Origin: Oscillospiraceae bacterium
GTDB taxonomy: Bacteria > Bacillota > Clostridia > Oscillospirales > CAG-272
Assembly: GCA_015063585.1 (NCBI GenBank)
Contig: SVTW01000024.1
Coordinates: 1-32,313, forward strand
Direction of reading: 5' to 3'
Length of the DNA: 32,313 nt
Part shown: piece by piece, positions 1 through 8,501 of the stretch
Numbering within the stretch: the stretch's first letter is position 1
Layout: every line of letters starts with the position of its first letter
The notes under the pieces: model-generated
Database searches by the model: none
Told to the model about the DNA's origin: nothing
What the model saw: the letters and a program-made list of their open reading frames with translations, nothing else
Program-made: the position numbers and the translations under genes

Positions 1-286
1 GCGGCAATTTTGCTATAACGCGCGGCAGGTAGCAAAATTTAACCGTTGCATAAATCCGCGCGTTTGAGTTCCGATTCTCCTCATCTCTGCTTTTTCGATC
101 GAATATTTCGAATCGGGCTCTGCAAATTGACGCTTGCGGCAATTTTGCTATAACGCGCGGCAGGTAGCAAAATTTAACCGTTGCATAAATCCGCGCGTTT
201 GAGTTCCGATTCTCCTCATCTCTGCTTTTTCGATCGAATATACCGAATCGGGCTCTGCAAATTGACGCTTGCGGCAATTTTGCTAT
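1..286. repeat. 135-bp tandem repeat, two full units plus a 16-bp partial third
   Basis: Positions 1-135 and 136-270 are the same 135-bp unit, differing only at 107-108 (tt) against 242-243 (ac). A third copy starts at 271 and stops matching after 286. Each unit carries an inverted repeat, AATTTTGCTA / TAGCAAAATT (6-15 and 30-39 in unit 1), around a GC-rich 14-nt loop. It also has a second pair, CCGATTC / GAATCGG (71-77 and 110-116). The unit length is a multiple of three, but the only frame-consistent ORF is stopped by TAA in every unit, so I read it as non-coding. The array begins at the window edge and may extend further left. Confidence 0.9.
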
Positions 287-328
287 TAATATGGTTCTTT
301 GATAATGATACGTTTTTATATTTAATGC

Positions 329-357
329 TTGACCTGTTGCATATTTCATGCTATAAT
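329..357 (+). promoter_or_regulatory. Sigma-A-type promoter of the BNR/sialidase-like gene
   Basis: TTGACC (329-334) and TATAAT (352-357) are separated by exactly 17 bases. The start codon at 393 lies about 30 nt past the expected transcription start. The promoter is 43 bp downstream of the end of the tandem repeat. Confidence 0.75.
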
Positions 358-392
358 TTACTCGCAACTCTATCTCAAAGGAGATTTTTAGT

Positions 393-1613
393 ATGAAAAA
401 AATAGTTGTAAAAAGCAGGACCGTTATTGCGGAAAGCGATCAGGAATCATTACTGTGGGGCGGATTTCAGATTCCCTTGATCCGTTATGCGAACGGCGCC
501 CTGATCGTAAAATTTATGGGCAGAAAAGATGCTGTAGAAACCTACGGAAAGGAAGATCTTGACCACATTTATATATCCCGTGACTACGGAAAAAATTGGG
601 AAAAAGGCTGTCTTGATGCTTGGAGAAAGGCCGCAACGCTCCTTCCCAACGGTGACAGGATCGATTTTGTGCAACGTAAAAATATTGTGGGAAGCTTTGA
701 CCTTCCGCCCGCGAAAAAGATGGCATTCGGCTCTAAGGATGTATTCGTATACCCCATAGATGAGCTGAAAGGAATCGTATCGGGACTCGAAAAAAGCTTT
801 ACTGTCACCCGCCTTCGCCGCGGTGAAGAAGAACCGCAAGAGGAAATATGCACCGTAAACTGGAAGGATATGCCCGTAAACTTCTACCCAAGGGAAGACG
901 GTAGCTTTTTCACGCAGATATCCTCCTGCGCAAACGACGTTAAGATAGACAAAAACGGGGTACTTTGGTTTCCCGTTTACGCGGAAGCACCTTTGTCGAA
1001 GCACGAGTCCGCAACCTCAAGATACTACTCCGTTCACCTTCTACGCTCCGATGATCTCGGACATAGCTGGGACTACGTCAGCTCCGTTTATTACGATCCC
1101 GCATGTAACGTCCCGGACGCCTATAGTGTGGAAGGCTTTAACGAGGCAACCCTGGAAATACTTGAAAACGGTGATTTTCTGATGATTATGCGCTCAGGCT
1201 CACTTCATCCCCTTCGTCAGGATGGCCGCCCAATTCCAAAAATGTTCTCTGTCCGCTCCTCTGACGAAGGCAAAACCTGGTCGAAGCCCCAAGTCTTCTT
1301 TGATTACGGCATACACCCTCATTCCCTGAAAACAGAGGACGGAACGATACTTCTCATCTCGGGGCGCCCCGGGGTATACCTTATGACCTGCGACGATCCG
1401 GAGGGGAAAACGTGGAGTCCGATTACCGAGCTTGTAAGCGTTCCCGAGTCGGATGTGATGACCAAATATTTTGAATACACCTGCAGCAACGCCGACCTGT
1501 GTATCTGCGATAACGGAAGAATCTTTGCGACTTACAGCGCCTTTGATCCCACAAAGCAACCGCCCGTAAAATCGATCGTGGTATCCGAAATAGGCATAGA
1601 GGATGCCGAATGA
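393..1613 (+). CDS. BNR/Asp-box (sialidase-like) beta-propeller protein
   Basis: This 406-residue protein is a six-bladed-propeller type, as in sialidases and related exo-glycosidases. Asp-box motifs (S-x-D-x-G-x-x-W) are seen at about residues 62-69, 219-226 and 289-296, with a degenerate one near 334-341. The stretch at 250-268 (EATLEILENGDF then R267) resembles the sialidase Glu/second-Arg region. The usual N-terminal FRIP motif reads FQIP (25-28), so the first arginine of the sialidase triad is missing. No signal peptide is visible, so the protein should be cytoplasmic. The start is fixed by AAAGGAG at 377-383. The gene is alone on the plus strand and converges on smpB with a 28-bp gap. 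The family fold is fairly sure, but the substrate is not; it could be a non-sialic exo-hydrolase or a binding protein. Confidence 0.75.
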   Translation: MKKIVVKSRTVIAESDQESLLWGGFQIPLIRYANGALIVKFMGRKDAVETYGKEDLDHIYISRDYGKNWEKGCLDAWRKAATLLPNGDRIDFVQRKNIVGSFDLPPAKKMAFGSKDVFVYPIDELKGIVSGLEKSFTVTRLRRGEEEPQEEICTVNWKDMPVNFYPREDGSFFTQISSCANDVKIDKNGVLWFPVYAEAPLSKHESATSRYYSVHLLRSDDLGHSWDYVSSVYYDPACNVPDAYSVEGFNEATLEILENGDFLMIMRSGSLHPLRQDGRPIPKMFSVRSSDEGKTWSKPQVFFDYGIHPHSLKTEDGTILLISGRPGVYLMTCDDPEGKTWSPITELVSVPESDVMTKYFEYTCSNADLCICDNGRIFATYSAFDPTKQPPVKSIVVSEIGIEDAE

Positions 1614-1641
1614 AAAGTGAGGCCGAGTCAAAAACTTTAGC

Positions 1642-2121
1642 TCATTCCTGATGGCTTCGATCCTTCATGTGCCGATCAATATCGCGGTTGGCTTGGCGTT
1701 CCGCGGCGGAATCACGCTTGTCGTAGAGCTTTTTACCGCGGCAAAGTCCAATTTCTACCTTAACGTGGCTTCCCGAAAAATAAAGTGACAATGGGATCAA
1801 CGTAAATCCCTTTTGCTGTACCTGCCCCTGAAGCTTCATGATCTCACGGCGGTGCATCAAAAGCTTGCGCTGCCGAAGCGGATCATGATTGAAGATGTTC
1901 CCCTGCTCGTAAGGACTAATGTGCATTCCTACAAGAAACAACTCGCCTTTTTCGAATGAACAGTAAGAATCCTTCAAATTCACTGCCCCCGCACGAATAC
2001 TCTTGACCTCGGTTCCGCGAAGCGCAATTCCCGCCTCATATTTTTCATCAACGAAATAATCATGCCATGCCTTTTTATTTTGGGCAATCGTTTGATTTCC
2101 CGTTTTCTTCTTTTCTGCCAT
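1642..2121 (-). CDS. smpB: SsrA-binding protein SmpB
   Basis: SmpB binds tmRNA (SsrA) and brings it to stalled ribosomes for trans-translation. The 159 residues match the family length. They show the family landmarks: an N-terminal [10 protein letters not shown] segment, [18 protein letters not shown] at about 29-46, an NLKDSYC core, and the basic C-terminal tail ([20 protein letters not shown]) that enters the ribosomal A site. It is the last gene of the rqcP-yabP-yabQ-divIC unit, starting 27 bp after divIC. No tmRNA gene is visible next to it. RqcP at the other end of the same unit also acts in ribosome rescue, which is a tidy functional pairing. Confidence 0.97.
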   Translation of the reverse strand: MAEKKKTGNQTIAQNKKAWHDYFVDEKYEAGIALRGTEVKSIRAGAVNLKDSYCSFEKGELFLVGMHISPYEQGNIFNHDPLRQRKLLMHRREIMKLQGQVQQKGFTLIPLSLYFSGSHVKVEIGLCRGKKLYDKRDSAAERQANRDIDRHMKDRSHQE

Positions 2122-2148
2122 ATGTTTTACCGTCTCCTTGCTCCTTGC

Positions 2149-2442
2149 TCACTTGTTCTGATCGTTATAAAAAATCTCCTCATCGGGAAAATACAGCCCA
2201 AGCTGTTCCTTTGCGATCTTCACAATGGTTTCATAATCCATATCAGAATTGATTAGCTCTTCCAATTCTTCTTTCATCTCTCGATATTCTTCCAACTGTT
2301 GCTCAAGCTCGCGCTGTTCCCGCAGAAGGTCGTTGTATCGCATAGCACTATTTGCAAATACGCCGATGGACACGACTACCAAAACGCCGAGCAGAACGCG
2401 CATCAGAAGCGACAGACTGAATTGTTTCTTTTTTACTTCCAT
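2149..2442 (-). CDS. divIC: DivIC/FtsB-type septum formation initiator protein
   Basis: This 97-residue bitopic membrane protein belongs to the DivIC/FtsB family, a component of the division septum that pairs with FtsL. A short basic cytoplasmic N-terminus is followed by one transmembrane helix (about residues 10-31). An extracellular Leu/Glu-rich coiled coil follows (about 35-64), then the C-terminal motif of the family (DYETIVKIAKEQLGLYFPDEE). A GAAAGG Shine-Dalgarno lies 6 nt before the ATG. Its first 95 bases overlap out of frame with the end of yabQ, which is unusual. Position after yabP-yabQ is the classic Firmicutes order. Confidence 0.9.
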   Translation of the reverse strand: MEVKKKQFSLSLLMRVLLGVLVVVSIGVFANSAMRYNDLLREQRELEQQLEEYREMKEELEELINSDMDYETIVKIAKEQLGLYFPDEEIFYNDQNK

Positions 2443-3103
2443 TTTCTACCTTTCTTCCCTCTCGGAGGGCTTTTCTCCCCGTTTCCTTTTTCTCTGCCGT
2501 TGCCCCCATAACCGACGGCGGCAAAAGACCGCATGCGTCTTTTGTGGATCGCTTTTTCTGCTCCGCTGTGTATCGGCGGCGATCATTCTGTTGGTGGCGG
2601 TCGCGGCCCGCGGTGTAGCTGCGTTTGAGCAGTTTTGCGATCCACGTTGCAACCAATGAAATTGGCAACCAAATAAAATAGCAGAGATACCGTACTGCCA
2701 GCTCAATTCCAAAAGCAATGATCTCGGAAAAAAGCATTACGATCCTGCCGAGCGTTCCGCGGTAAAACAGGAACCCCGCCCCCACCGAAATCAGTGCAGG
2801 AAAGCGGAATTTGCCGCTGTTCACCTCATAAAACAGAATGACAAGCAAGATGCCCGTTATCATGCAAAAGATCAGGTCTTCTACAAAAATGACAAGCCCC
2901 AACGCACGGCTCTCTTTATGCTTTTGTATGGGTTTGAGCAGGGGCGGCTTCCACTCGCGCAGTTGCTTTGCGGCACGGCGACTGTAATGCATGCCGAGGA
3001 AAACACGCGTGATGCGAAAAAGATCATAAAACGCGCCCAAACCGATGCCGAGAAACACAGCATACAGATAGAGCCACGCCAATGCTGATTGCGAAACTGT
3101 CAT
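2348..3103 (-). CDS. yabQ: Spore cortex biosynthesis protein YabQ with basic C-terminal extension
   Basis: YabQ is a sporulation membrane protein needed for spore cortex formation in Bacillus. The N-terminal two thirds fit the family: a first helix at about 8-28 (LYLYAVFLGIGLGAFYDLFR), then helices at roughly 70-90, 98-112 and 120-155. The last 80 or so residues are hydrophilic, rich in Lys, Arg and Glu, and not recognisable as YabQ. They run 95 bp into divIC in another frame. The length of 251 is long for the family, and the tail may be poorly conserved or reflect a lost stop or frameshift near 2450-2600. The ATG follows the yabP stop by 6 bp. Confidence 0.85.
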   Translation of the reverse strand: MTVSQSALAWLYLYAVFLGIGLGAFYDLFRITRVFLGMHYSRRAAKQLREWKPPLLKPIQKHKESRALGLVIFVEDLIFCMITGILLVILFYEVNSGKFRFPALISVGAGFLFYRGTLGRIVMLFSEIIAFGIELAVRYLCYFIWLPISLVATWIAKLLKRSYTAGRDRHQQNDRRRYTAEQKKRSTKDACGLLPPSVMGATAEKKETGRKALREGRKVENGSKKETIQSVASDARSARRFGSRVHRRICK

Positions 3104-3109
3104 AGCGCT

Positions 3110-3406
3110 TTATCGGAAGATCCTTGCGAAAAATCCGCTTTTTCGCTGCTTGTCATCGTCCTCGGTGGAAAAATAACCAACGGAGTGTATTCTCCCATCC
3201 ATCGTGACAATGCCCTGCTCCACATTCAACACGCGAATATGAAGGTTCTCACCCTCAATGGCAAGACTCCCGCAAACCGTATCCAAAAGGACGGTCTGTT
3301 CATCAAAGCTGATCACGTCGCTCACACCGCGTACCTCGGCACTCTCTCGCCCTTGCATATGTATCCAATGCTCCGCGCGGTCCTGTTTGGTCATTTCCGT
3401 ACTCAT
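3110..3406 (-). CDS. yabP: Sporulation protein YabP
   Basis: YabP is a small spore-coat/cortex-associated protein that acts with YabQ during endospore formation. I place the start at the ATG of 3406-3404 because GGAGG (+ strand cctcc, 3415-3419) sits 8 nt upstream; the longer reading frame to 3553 would run back through the end of rqcP. The 98-residue product is the usual size. It carries the family pattern GRESAEVRGVSDVISFDEQ, followed by LNVEQGIVTMDGRI near the C-terminus. It lies between rqcP and yabQ, the standard order. Confidence 0.92.
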   Translation of the reverse strand: MSTEMTKQDRAEHWIHMQGRESAEVRGVSDVISFDEQTVLLDTVCGSLAIEGENLHIRVLNVEQGIVTMDGRIHSVGYFSTEDDDKQRKSGFFARIFR

Positions 3407-3479
3407 TGTGCAAACCTCCGACATTTGTTTGCTACAACCTATGCAATGACCGAAAAAAATATGCGGTGTGCCCTTGTCC

Positions 3480-3722
3480 TTATTCGAGGACCTCGTAAAG
3501 TGAGGTTGCCTCCGCTTTTGGTGTGTACTCCTTGACGTTGAGGACGCGCACACGAAGCGTTCTTTGACCGAAGGTAATTTCGATCACGTCGCCCTCTTTC
3601 ACGTCATAGGACGCTTTTGCGCGTTTGCCGTTCACCGAAACGTGTTCGGCATCGCAGGCATCGTTTGCAACGGTTCTGCGCTTGATAATGCGCGAAACCT
3701 TTAAAAATTTATCGAGACGCAT
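3480..3722 (-). CDS. rqcP: RqcP (YabO), S4-domain ribosome quality control protein
   Basis: This 80-residue protein is essentially one S4 RNA-binding domain (MRLDKFLKVSRIIKRRTVAN at 1-20, then VSVNGKRAKASYDVKEGDVIEI). In Bacillus, RqcP binds stalled 50S subunits and helps RqcH add alanine tails to blocked nascent chains. The start at 3722 is supported by CGGAG 8 nt upstream; the in-frame extension to 3785 would cross the promoter and lacks family sequence. It heads the rqcP-yabP-yabQ-divIC-smpB unit. The 3' end is 73 bp from the yabP start. Confidence 0.93.
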   Translation of the reverse strand: MRLDKFLKVSRIIKRRTVANDACDAEHVSVNGKRAKASYDVKEGDVIEITFGQRTLRVRVLNVKEYTPKAEATSLYEVLE

Positions 3723-3756
3723 AATGGGTTCTCCGTTTCTGCTTTCTTTCTTTTTT

Positions 3757-3785
3757 ATTTTACCATATTCTTGCCGTTTTCGCAA
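3757..3785 (-). promoter_or_regulatory. Promoter of the rqcP-yabP-yabQ-divIC-smpB unit
   Basis: Read on the minus strand, TTGCGA (3785-3780), a 17-nt spacer and TAAAAT (3762-3757) with a TGG extended -10 lie about 35 nt before the rqcP start codon. Confidence 0.6.
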
Positions 3786-3855
3786 GGGCTTTTACAATCA
3801 TTTTTCTATTTTTGAGGGATTCTCCTTGTTTTTCGCAAAAACCGTTTGATTCGGC

Positions 3856-4575
3856 TTATTTGCACTCTTCCTCTTTTGCAACACGATCGATCAGATGATC
3901 GGTTTCGTCCATGAGCGCATGCTCGGGGTCAACCCCGACAGCACGGGAAAGATTGCAAACCGCCATGAGGAGTTTTCCCATGCGTTCATGCATCTGCTCG
4001 GGATTCGCGTCATGAAATGCGGAAAGATGTGCCGATACCGCATCGGTGAGTGCCCCGACGGACTCCCCTTCTGCTTGTCCTGCCTTTTTCCCCACCTTTG
4101 TCGCACGCATCAGTGCCGGCATCATGGGGGGAATGGCGCGAAGCTTTTCAACCTTTGTATTTCGTTGCTTTTCCTCGGTTTTAATGCTTTCCCAATTTTG
4201 CAAAACATCGGCGCTGTTCCGAACTTGCACATTGCCGAATACGTGCGGGTGGCGGTGGATCATCTTCACGCTGATCTCATGAATCACGTCGTCAAGCGAA
4301 AAGGTTTGTCGTTCCCGTTCGATCTCGGCATGAAAAAGGATCTGAAAAAGCAGGTCTCCGAGCTCCTCACGCAAAAGCGCGGGGTTTTCGGTATCAATAG
4401 CCTCCACGACCTCATAGGTCTCCTCGATCAAACATTTGCGGATCGAGTGATGATCCTGCTCGCGATCCCACGGACAGCCTGCATCCGAGCGCAAAATCGA
4501 CATGATCGCGCACAGATCAGAGAAATCATATCTTGTTTTTTTCATCAAATCCTGAACGTTCTGTTCTACAGTCAT
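3856..4575 (-). CDS. mazG: MazG nucleoside triphosphate pyrophosphohydrolase
   Basis: MazG hydrolyses NTPs and dNTPs to the monophosphate and pyrophosphate, cleaning the pool and modulating stress responses. The metal-binding signature is clear: CPWDREQ (35-41), EETYEVVEAI (51-60) and EELGD (70-74), followed by KMIHRHPHVFG (104-114). The 239 residues hold one full MazG domain and a second, degenerate C-terminal one, typical of the clostridial enzyme. Its ATG overlaps the spoVB stop by 4 bp (ATGA), so it is translationally coupled. It is the last gene of the long cdaA-led unit. No hup (HU) gene lies between mazG and rqcP, although that position is often occupied by one in Firmicutes. Confidence 0.95.
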   Translation of the reverse strand: MTVEQNVQDLMKKTRYDFSDLCAIMSILRSDAGCPWDREQDHHSIRKCLIEETYEVVEAIDTENPALLREELGDLLFQILFHAEIERERQTFSLDDVIHEISVKMIHRHPHVFGNVQVRNSADVLQNWESIKTEEKQRNTKVEKLRAIPPMMPALMRATKVGKKAGQAEGESVGALTDAVSAHLSAFHDANPEQMHERMGKLLMAVCNLSRAVGVDPEHALMDETDHLIDRVAKEEECK

Positions 4576-6236
4576 TTAAAAGCTCCTTTTTTCTCGGTTG
4601 CGGGTGAAACACCGAGCAGCCGTAATTTCTTTAAAATTTTACACAAACGATCGCCCTGCGGAAGCATTTGGATCAAAGATTCTTTCACAGCTCCCATTGC
4701 AAGAGCAAATATAAGATAGAAGATCATTGCCAACAAAATGGCAGAAACCGTTAGCATTGCGTGCTTACCGATATGCGTGGATAAGATCCAATAGACCGCA
4801 TAAGAGACGCCGATGGATAGTGTTGCCGCCGCAAGAGGCCTCCAAAAAAGCTGCCATAGGCCCGACACGTGACAAAGCGTTGCGGCAAACAATAGATTGA
4901 CACACACAACCGTCACGTTGCAAAGGAATGTGCTGATCGGTGCGCCGAGTAAGGCAATGCGCGGATTTCCAATGAGCAGGTATGCCGTCAAGATCTTGAT
5001 TGCCGCGCCCGCAAGCATCGAAACAATGGGACGTTTTACGGCTTGATAGGCATGCAGGACCGAATTGGTGGCGGTGATCATACAAGAAAAGAATACCGAC
5101 ATGCCCAATGCGGAGAGCAACGGGGCGGCAATTTCCACGGCGGACGGAGTTCCTCCGAACAGCAGTCTCAAAATCGGTTCGGCATATGCCGCCACGCCAA
5201 GAGAGGCAGGAAGCGCGAATAAAGCCGTGAGCTGATAGGAATTGCGGATCATATCCTCCTGACGCGCACGGTCGCCCGAGGCAATTGCCGCGGAAAGCAT
5301 GGGAACCAGAGGTAAGGCGATGGAATTGACCAACGTTGGCAGAAGCCCATAAACCGAAAGCGCAAGCGTAGTATAGCTCCCGTATGCCTCATTTGCAAGG
5401 ACCTCGCTGTACCCGATCGATTGCAATCGGCGCAAGATCATCGTCATATCAACAAGCTTTGTCATGCTGACAAGCGAAGCGCCGAGCGTCATGGGAATTG
5501 CGAGCTTGGCAAGCCGCGACCAGATCCGAGCGGCGGACGGCAGCCTTGGCTCCGCCAATGCCGTGTCCTCTTCCTCCCCGGGGGAAAAGCGTATTTTTTC
5601 AAGCACAAGATAAAGCAACGAAAGTGCTGTTCCAAGGGTGAGTCCCATGCCCGCAAAAGCAGCGACGGTTGGGGTATCGTATCCGCGCCCCAGCGCGTAT
5701 CGCGCCAGCAAAACGCCAAAAACGATCTTTCCCAATGACTCAATAACCTGTGAGACCGCGGTGGGAAGCATGCGCTGATAGCCTTGAAAATAACCGCGCA
5801 AAGCCGATGAAACGCAAATGAAGAAAACCGTTGGCGAGATGGCGAGAATGGATCCCAACGCATGCTCGCTTTGAATCATTTGACAAAAGCGGCGGGAAAA
5901 CAGCAGCATCACCGCGGTTCCGAGCATACCAACCCCGATAAAGATCCGTAAAGAATGCCGCCAGATACAGCGTACCTCTCCCCCGTTTCCGCGCGCCCGT
6001 GCTGAGGCGATCATTACCGAGAGCGCAACAGGCAGACCCGCGGTGGAGATCACACAAAACAAGGCATAGATCTCATATGCCGAATTGAAATAGCCCATGC
6101 CAACCGATCCGAGATAGGTAAGCATGGGTATTTTATATATCAAGCCGATGATCTTTACAAGCACGGTAGACAGCGATAGCAACAGAACGCCCGATAAAAA
6201 GGTCTTCCCTGTATTTTCACGCAATCGCTCCGCCAT
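4572..6236 (-). CDS. spoVB: SpoVB/MurJ-like polysaccharide flippase (MATE/MOP superfamily)
   Basis: This is a polytopic membrane protein of about 554 residues with roughly 14 predicted hydrophobic helices. It belongs to the MOP superfamily that moves lipid-linked oligosaccharides across the membrane; SpoVB acts in spore cortex peptidoglycan synthesis. Family landmarks include KIIGLIYKIPMLTYLG near the N-terminus and the FQGYQRMLPTAVSQVIE stretch near 155-170. I prefer the ATG at 6236, with a GGCGG-type site upstream, over an in-frame GTG at 6242. It starts 16 bp after mtaD and overlaps mazG by 4 bp. A general cell-wall flippase role cannot be excluded. Confidence 0.88.
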   Translation of the reverse strand: MAERLRENTGKTFLSGVLLLSLSTVLVKIIGLIYKIPMLTYLGSVGMGYFNSAYEIYALFCVISTAGLPVALSVMIASARARGNGGEVRCIWRHSLRIFIGVGMLGTAVMLLFSRRFCQMIQSEHALGSILAISPTVFFICVSSALRGYFQGYQRMLPTAVSQVIESLGKIVFGVLLARYALGRGYDTPTVAAFAGMGLTLGTALSLLYLVLEKIRFSPGEEEDTALAEPRLPSAARIWSRLAKLAIPMTLGASLVSMTKLVDMTMILRRLQSIGYSEVLANEAYGSYTTLALSVYGLLPTLVNSIALPLVPMLSAAIASGDRARQEDMIRNSYQLTALFALPASLGVAAYAEPILRLLFGGTPSAVEIAAPLLSALGMSVFFSCMITATNSVLHAYQAVKRPIVSMLAGAAIKILTAYLLIGNPRIALLGAPISTFLCNVTVVCVNLLFAATLCHVSGLWQLFWRPLAAATLSIGVSYAVYWILSTHIGKHAMLTVSAILLAMIFYLIFALAMGAVKESLIQMLPQGDRLCKILKKLRLLGVSPATEKKGAFK

Positions 6237-6252
6237 GCTCACTCACCGCCTA

Positions 6253-7542
6253 TCAATCAAAGTAATGAGCAAACACCTCGCGGCTTTCAAAACGCAGGCG
6301 CTCCTCATCAAGGTAAGTATACGCGCCGTTGCGGTAAAGTATGCGTCCGTCCACCATGGTAAAGAGAACGTCTCCGCGATCCGCGCTGTACGCCAACATC
6401 GCGTAGTCGTCATAAGACGGCATATTATGAAGTGAATTTCGGTTGATCAGCACCAGATCGGCACGGTAGCCAACCTCTACGCGTCCGCAATCGAGGCGCC
6501 CCTGTGCGATCGCACCGTTTCGGGTGGCAAGCGGAAGCATTTCTGCCGCAACCGTAACGGCAGGATCACGCGTGATGCCCTTATGCAGGATCGCCGCCGT
6601 TTGCATCTCGCGCAAAAGATCCAAGCGGTTATTGGACGCTACCCCATCGGTTCCGAGCGACACGTGAATGCCCGCATCCAACATCTTGCGCAATGGCATA
6701 ACTCCGCTGCCGAGCTTGAGATTGCTCACGGGGTTATGCGCTACGTTCACACGCTTTTGGGCAAGAATTTCAAGATCCGAATCCTCTACCCAAACACAGT
6801 GCGCGGCGGTTGTGTTGACATCCAGCACACCCGTATCATGGAAGAATGCGGTAGGTGTTTTGCCGTGTCTGGCGATACAGTCGCGATGCTCCTTTTCGGT
6901 TTCGGAAAGGTGTATCTGCATACCAAAACGATTTTCACGCGCGTAATCCGCAACCTGTCTGCAATAGCTTTCTTGGTTGGTATATTCGGCGTGAAGCGAA
7001 AGATCCACAAGGATCCGATCGTCGTCCGCATGGTGATACGTACGCGCAAGCGACAAAAATTCCGCAAAACGCGAATCGCTTGCAAGCTTGATGTCAGGGT
7101 CAAAGGACACAAGGCTACGCGAAAGGTTGGCTTTGATTCCGCTTTCCAGAACCGCCTCCGCTACTGCGTCCTCAAACATATACATATCCGAAAAAGATGC
7201 GATTCCGTTACGAAGCATCTCGGCAATGGCAAGACGGGTGGCAACAAGCACGCTTTGGTAGGTTAAGCGATCCTCCGCGGCGAAAATTCGTTCCTCTAAC
7301 CATCTCTGCAAAGGAAGGTCCTCTCCGTACCCGCGAAAGAGCGTCATAGCGGCATGGCAATGCGTATTGTAAAAGGCGGGGATCAGTAAATCCCCTTTAC
7401 AGTCGATCACATCGGCATCGTCAAGGTCCTTCGGATCGAGGTCGATCGACACGATGCGTGCCCCCTCAACGGTCACCGAAACAAGACGGTTTCCATAGCC
7501 GTATTCGGGCAGAAGCGTTGCGTTTTTGAGTATCGTTTTCAT
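6253..7542 (-). CDS. mtaD: 5-methylthioadenosine/S-adenosylhomocysteine deaminase-type amidohydrolase
   Basis: A 429-residue metal-dependent amidohydrolase of the MtaD/TrzN group, which deaminates adenosine-type compounds (MTA, SAH, adenosine) to inosine derivatives. Metal and catalytic residues are visible: HCH (61-63), HLSE (211-214), H248 and D299 in LGTDGVASNN. The HNPVSNLKLGSG segment (269-280) is diagnostic of the group. The start codon shares its A with the stop of the upstream kinase gene (TAATG), so the two are coupled, which suggests nucleoside salvage. The exact substrate cannot be read from the sequence. Confidence 0.88.
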   Translation of the reverse strand: MKTILKNATLLPEYGYGNRLVSVTVEGARIVSIDLDPKDLDDADVIDCKGDLLIPAFYNTHCHAAMTLFRGYGEDLPLQRWLEERIFAAEDRLTYQSVLVATRLAIAEMLRNGIASFSDMYMFEDAVAEAVLESGIKANLSRSLVSFDPDIKLASDSRFAEFLSLARTYHHADDDRILVDLSLHAEYTNQESYCRQVADYARENRFGMQIHLSETEKEHRDCIARHGKTPTAFFHDTGVLDVNTTAAHCVWVEDSDLEILAQKRVNVAHNPVSNLKLGSGVMPLRKMLDAGIHVSLGTDGVASNNRLDLLREMQTAAILHKGITRDPAVTVAAEMLPLATRNGAIAQGRLDCGRVEVGYRADLVLINRNSLHNMPSYDDYAMLAYSADRGDVLFTMVDGRILYRNGAYTYLDEERLRFESREVFAHYFD

Positions 7543-8453
7543 TAAATAAATTCCTTATAAAGTGATTGGTCGGCTATCAGCGAAGATGGAATTGTCTGAA
7601 CCGACTGTATTTTTTGCAAAAGGGCTTGCGCGGACTCATAGCTGCGATCCTGCGGCATGACCTGCGGCAAAATAGCATTGAGATAAGGCTTGAGCATACC
7701 GATTTCATACGGCATGGTGGAATCGATCTTTTCATGGCAGGTATCGGCATACGGGAAGATACTTTTTTCCTCGTTTTCCCGCACGCTCTGCCAAAGATAG
7801 AAGGTAAACGCGGGATCGGACGCACGATAACGGAAGTCACGCACCAAACGACGCATCAAACGAATCTCATTTGGTAAAAAGACCTCCCCACCCACTTCAA
7901 TGGAGGAAACAGGCGAAATATAGATGCTGTGATAAGCGGTTCCCGACAAGATCTCTCGCACGCGCGGATATAGGATCTGAATGCCCTCAAAAAGGAAGAT
8001 ATCCCCCGCCTGCGGTGTAACCGTCACGCCGTCCACACGCAATCCCGATCGAAAATCAAAACGCGGCAGGCGCGTTGGCTTGCAGGCAAGCAAACTTTCG
8101 GTTTTCTCCGCCAAAAGATCGGCATCAATGGTATCCTCGGAATCGTAATCGATCTCGATGTTGGGGTCATCATCGGCGCGTTTTTTCAGATAATCCTTAT
8201 CAAAGTAAAAGTCGTCAACCGAGATCACGTGCACGCAATGTCCGTGCGACTCCATATAATCGGTGAAAAGCCGTGCCGCCGTAGTCTTGCCTGAACAAGT
8301 GGGACCCGTCAGCCCGATCAGGCGTTGATCGGAAGCTTTTGCAATATTGCGCGAGGTTGCCCGCATCTGATCGGCAAGAAAACGATCTCCGTCCATCACA
8401 AGACGGTGCATCTGATCGGTGGATAAAAGATTGGAAATTTGATATTGCTTCAT
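7542..8453 (-). CDS. Uridine kinase-like P-loop nucleoside kinase
   Basis: A 303-residue phosphoribulokinase/uridine kinase family protein, expected to phosphorylate a nucleoside with ATP or GTP. The Walker A loop GPTCSGKT is at 50-57. SVDDFYFDKDYL follows at about 77-88, and DIFLFEGIQIL carries the Walker B-like segment. The roughly 45-residue N-terminal extension and longer C-terminus distinguish it from the short Udk; many clostridial relatives are annotated simply as nucleoside kinase. GGAAAGGATC precedes the ATG. It overlaps mtaD by one base and follows hemZ. Confidence 0.85.
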   Translation of the reverse strand: MKQYQISNLLSTDQMHRLVMDGDRFLADQMRATSRNIAKASDQRLIGLTGPTCSGKTTAARLFTDYMESHGHCVHVISVDDFYFDKDYLKKRADDDPNIEIDYDSEDTIDADLLAEKTESLLACKPTRLPRFDFRSGLRVDGVTVTPQAGDIFLFEGIQILYPRVREILSGTAYHSIYISPVSSIEVGGEVFLPNEIRLMRRLVRDFRYRASDPAFTFYLWQSVRENEEKSIFPYADTCHEKIDSTMPYEIGMLKPYLNAILPQVMPQDRSYESAQALLQKIQSVQTIPSSLIADQSLYKEFI

Positions 8454-8501
8454 AAAAGAGATCCTTTCCTGATAAAGGCAAGGCTCACCGCTTCATCGAA
8501 A

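Noticed and set aside
1-286. CRISPR array
   Set aside because: The repeats are directly adjacent 135-bp units without unique spacers.
181-396. 71-codon frame starting with TTG in the tandem repeat
   Set aside because: Spans repeat, promoter and the ribosome site of the next gene, with no start signal and no family.
3407-3553. Longer N-terminus for YabP (147 residues)
   Set aside because: The added 49 residues overlap rqcP out of frame, while GGAGG sits 8 nt before the internal ATG at 3406.
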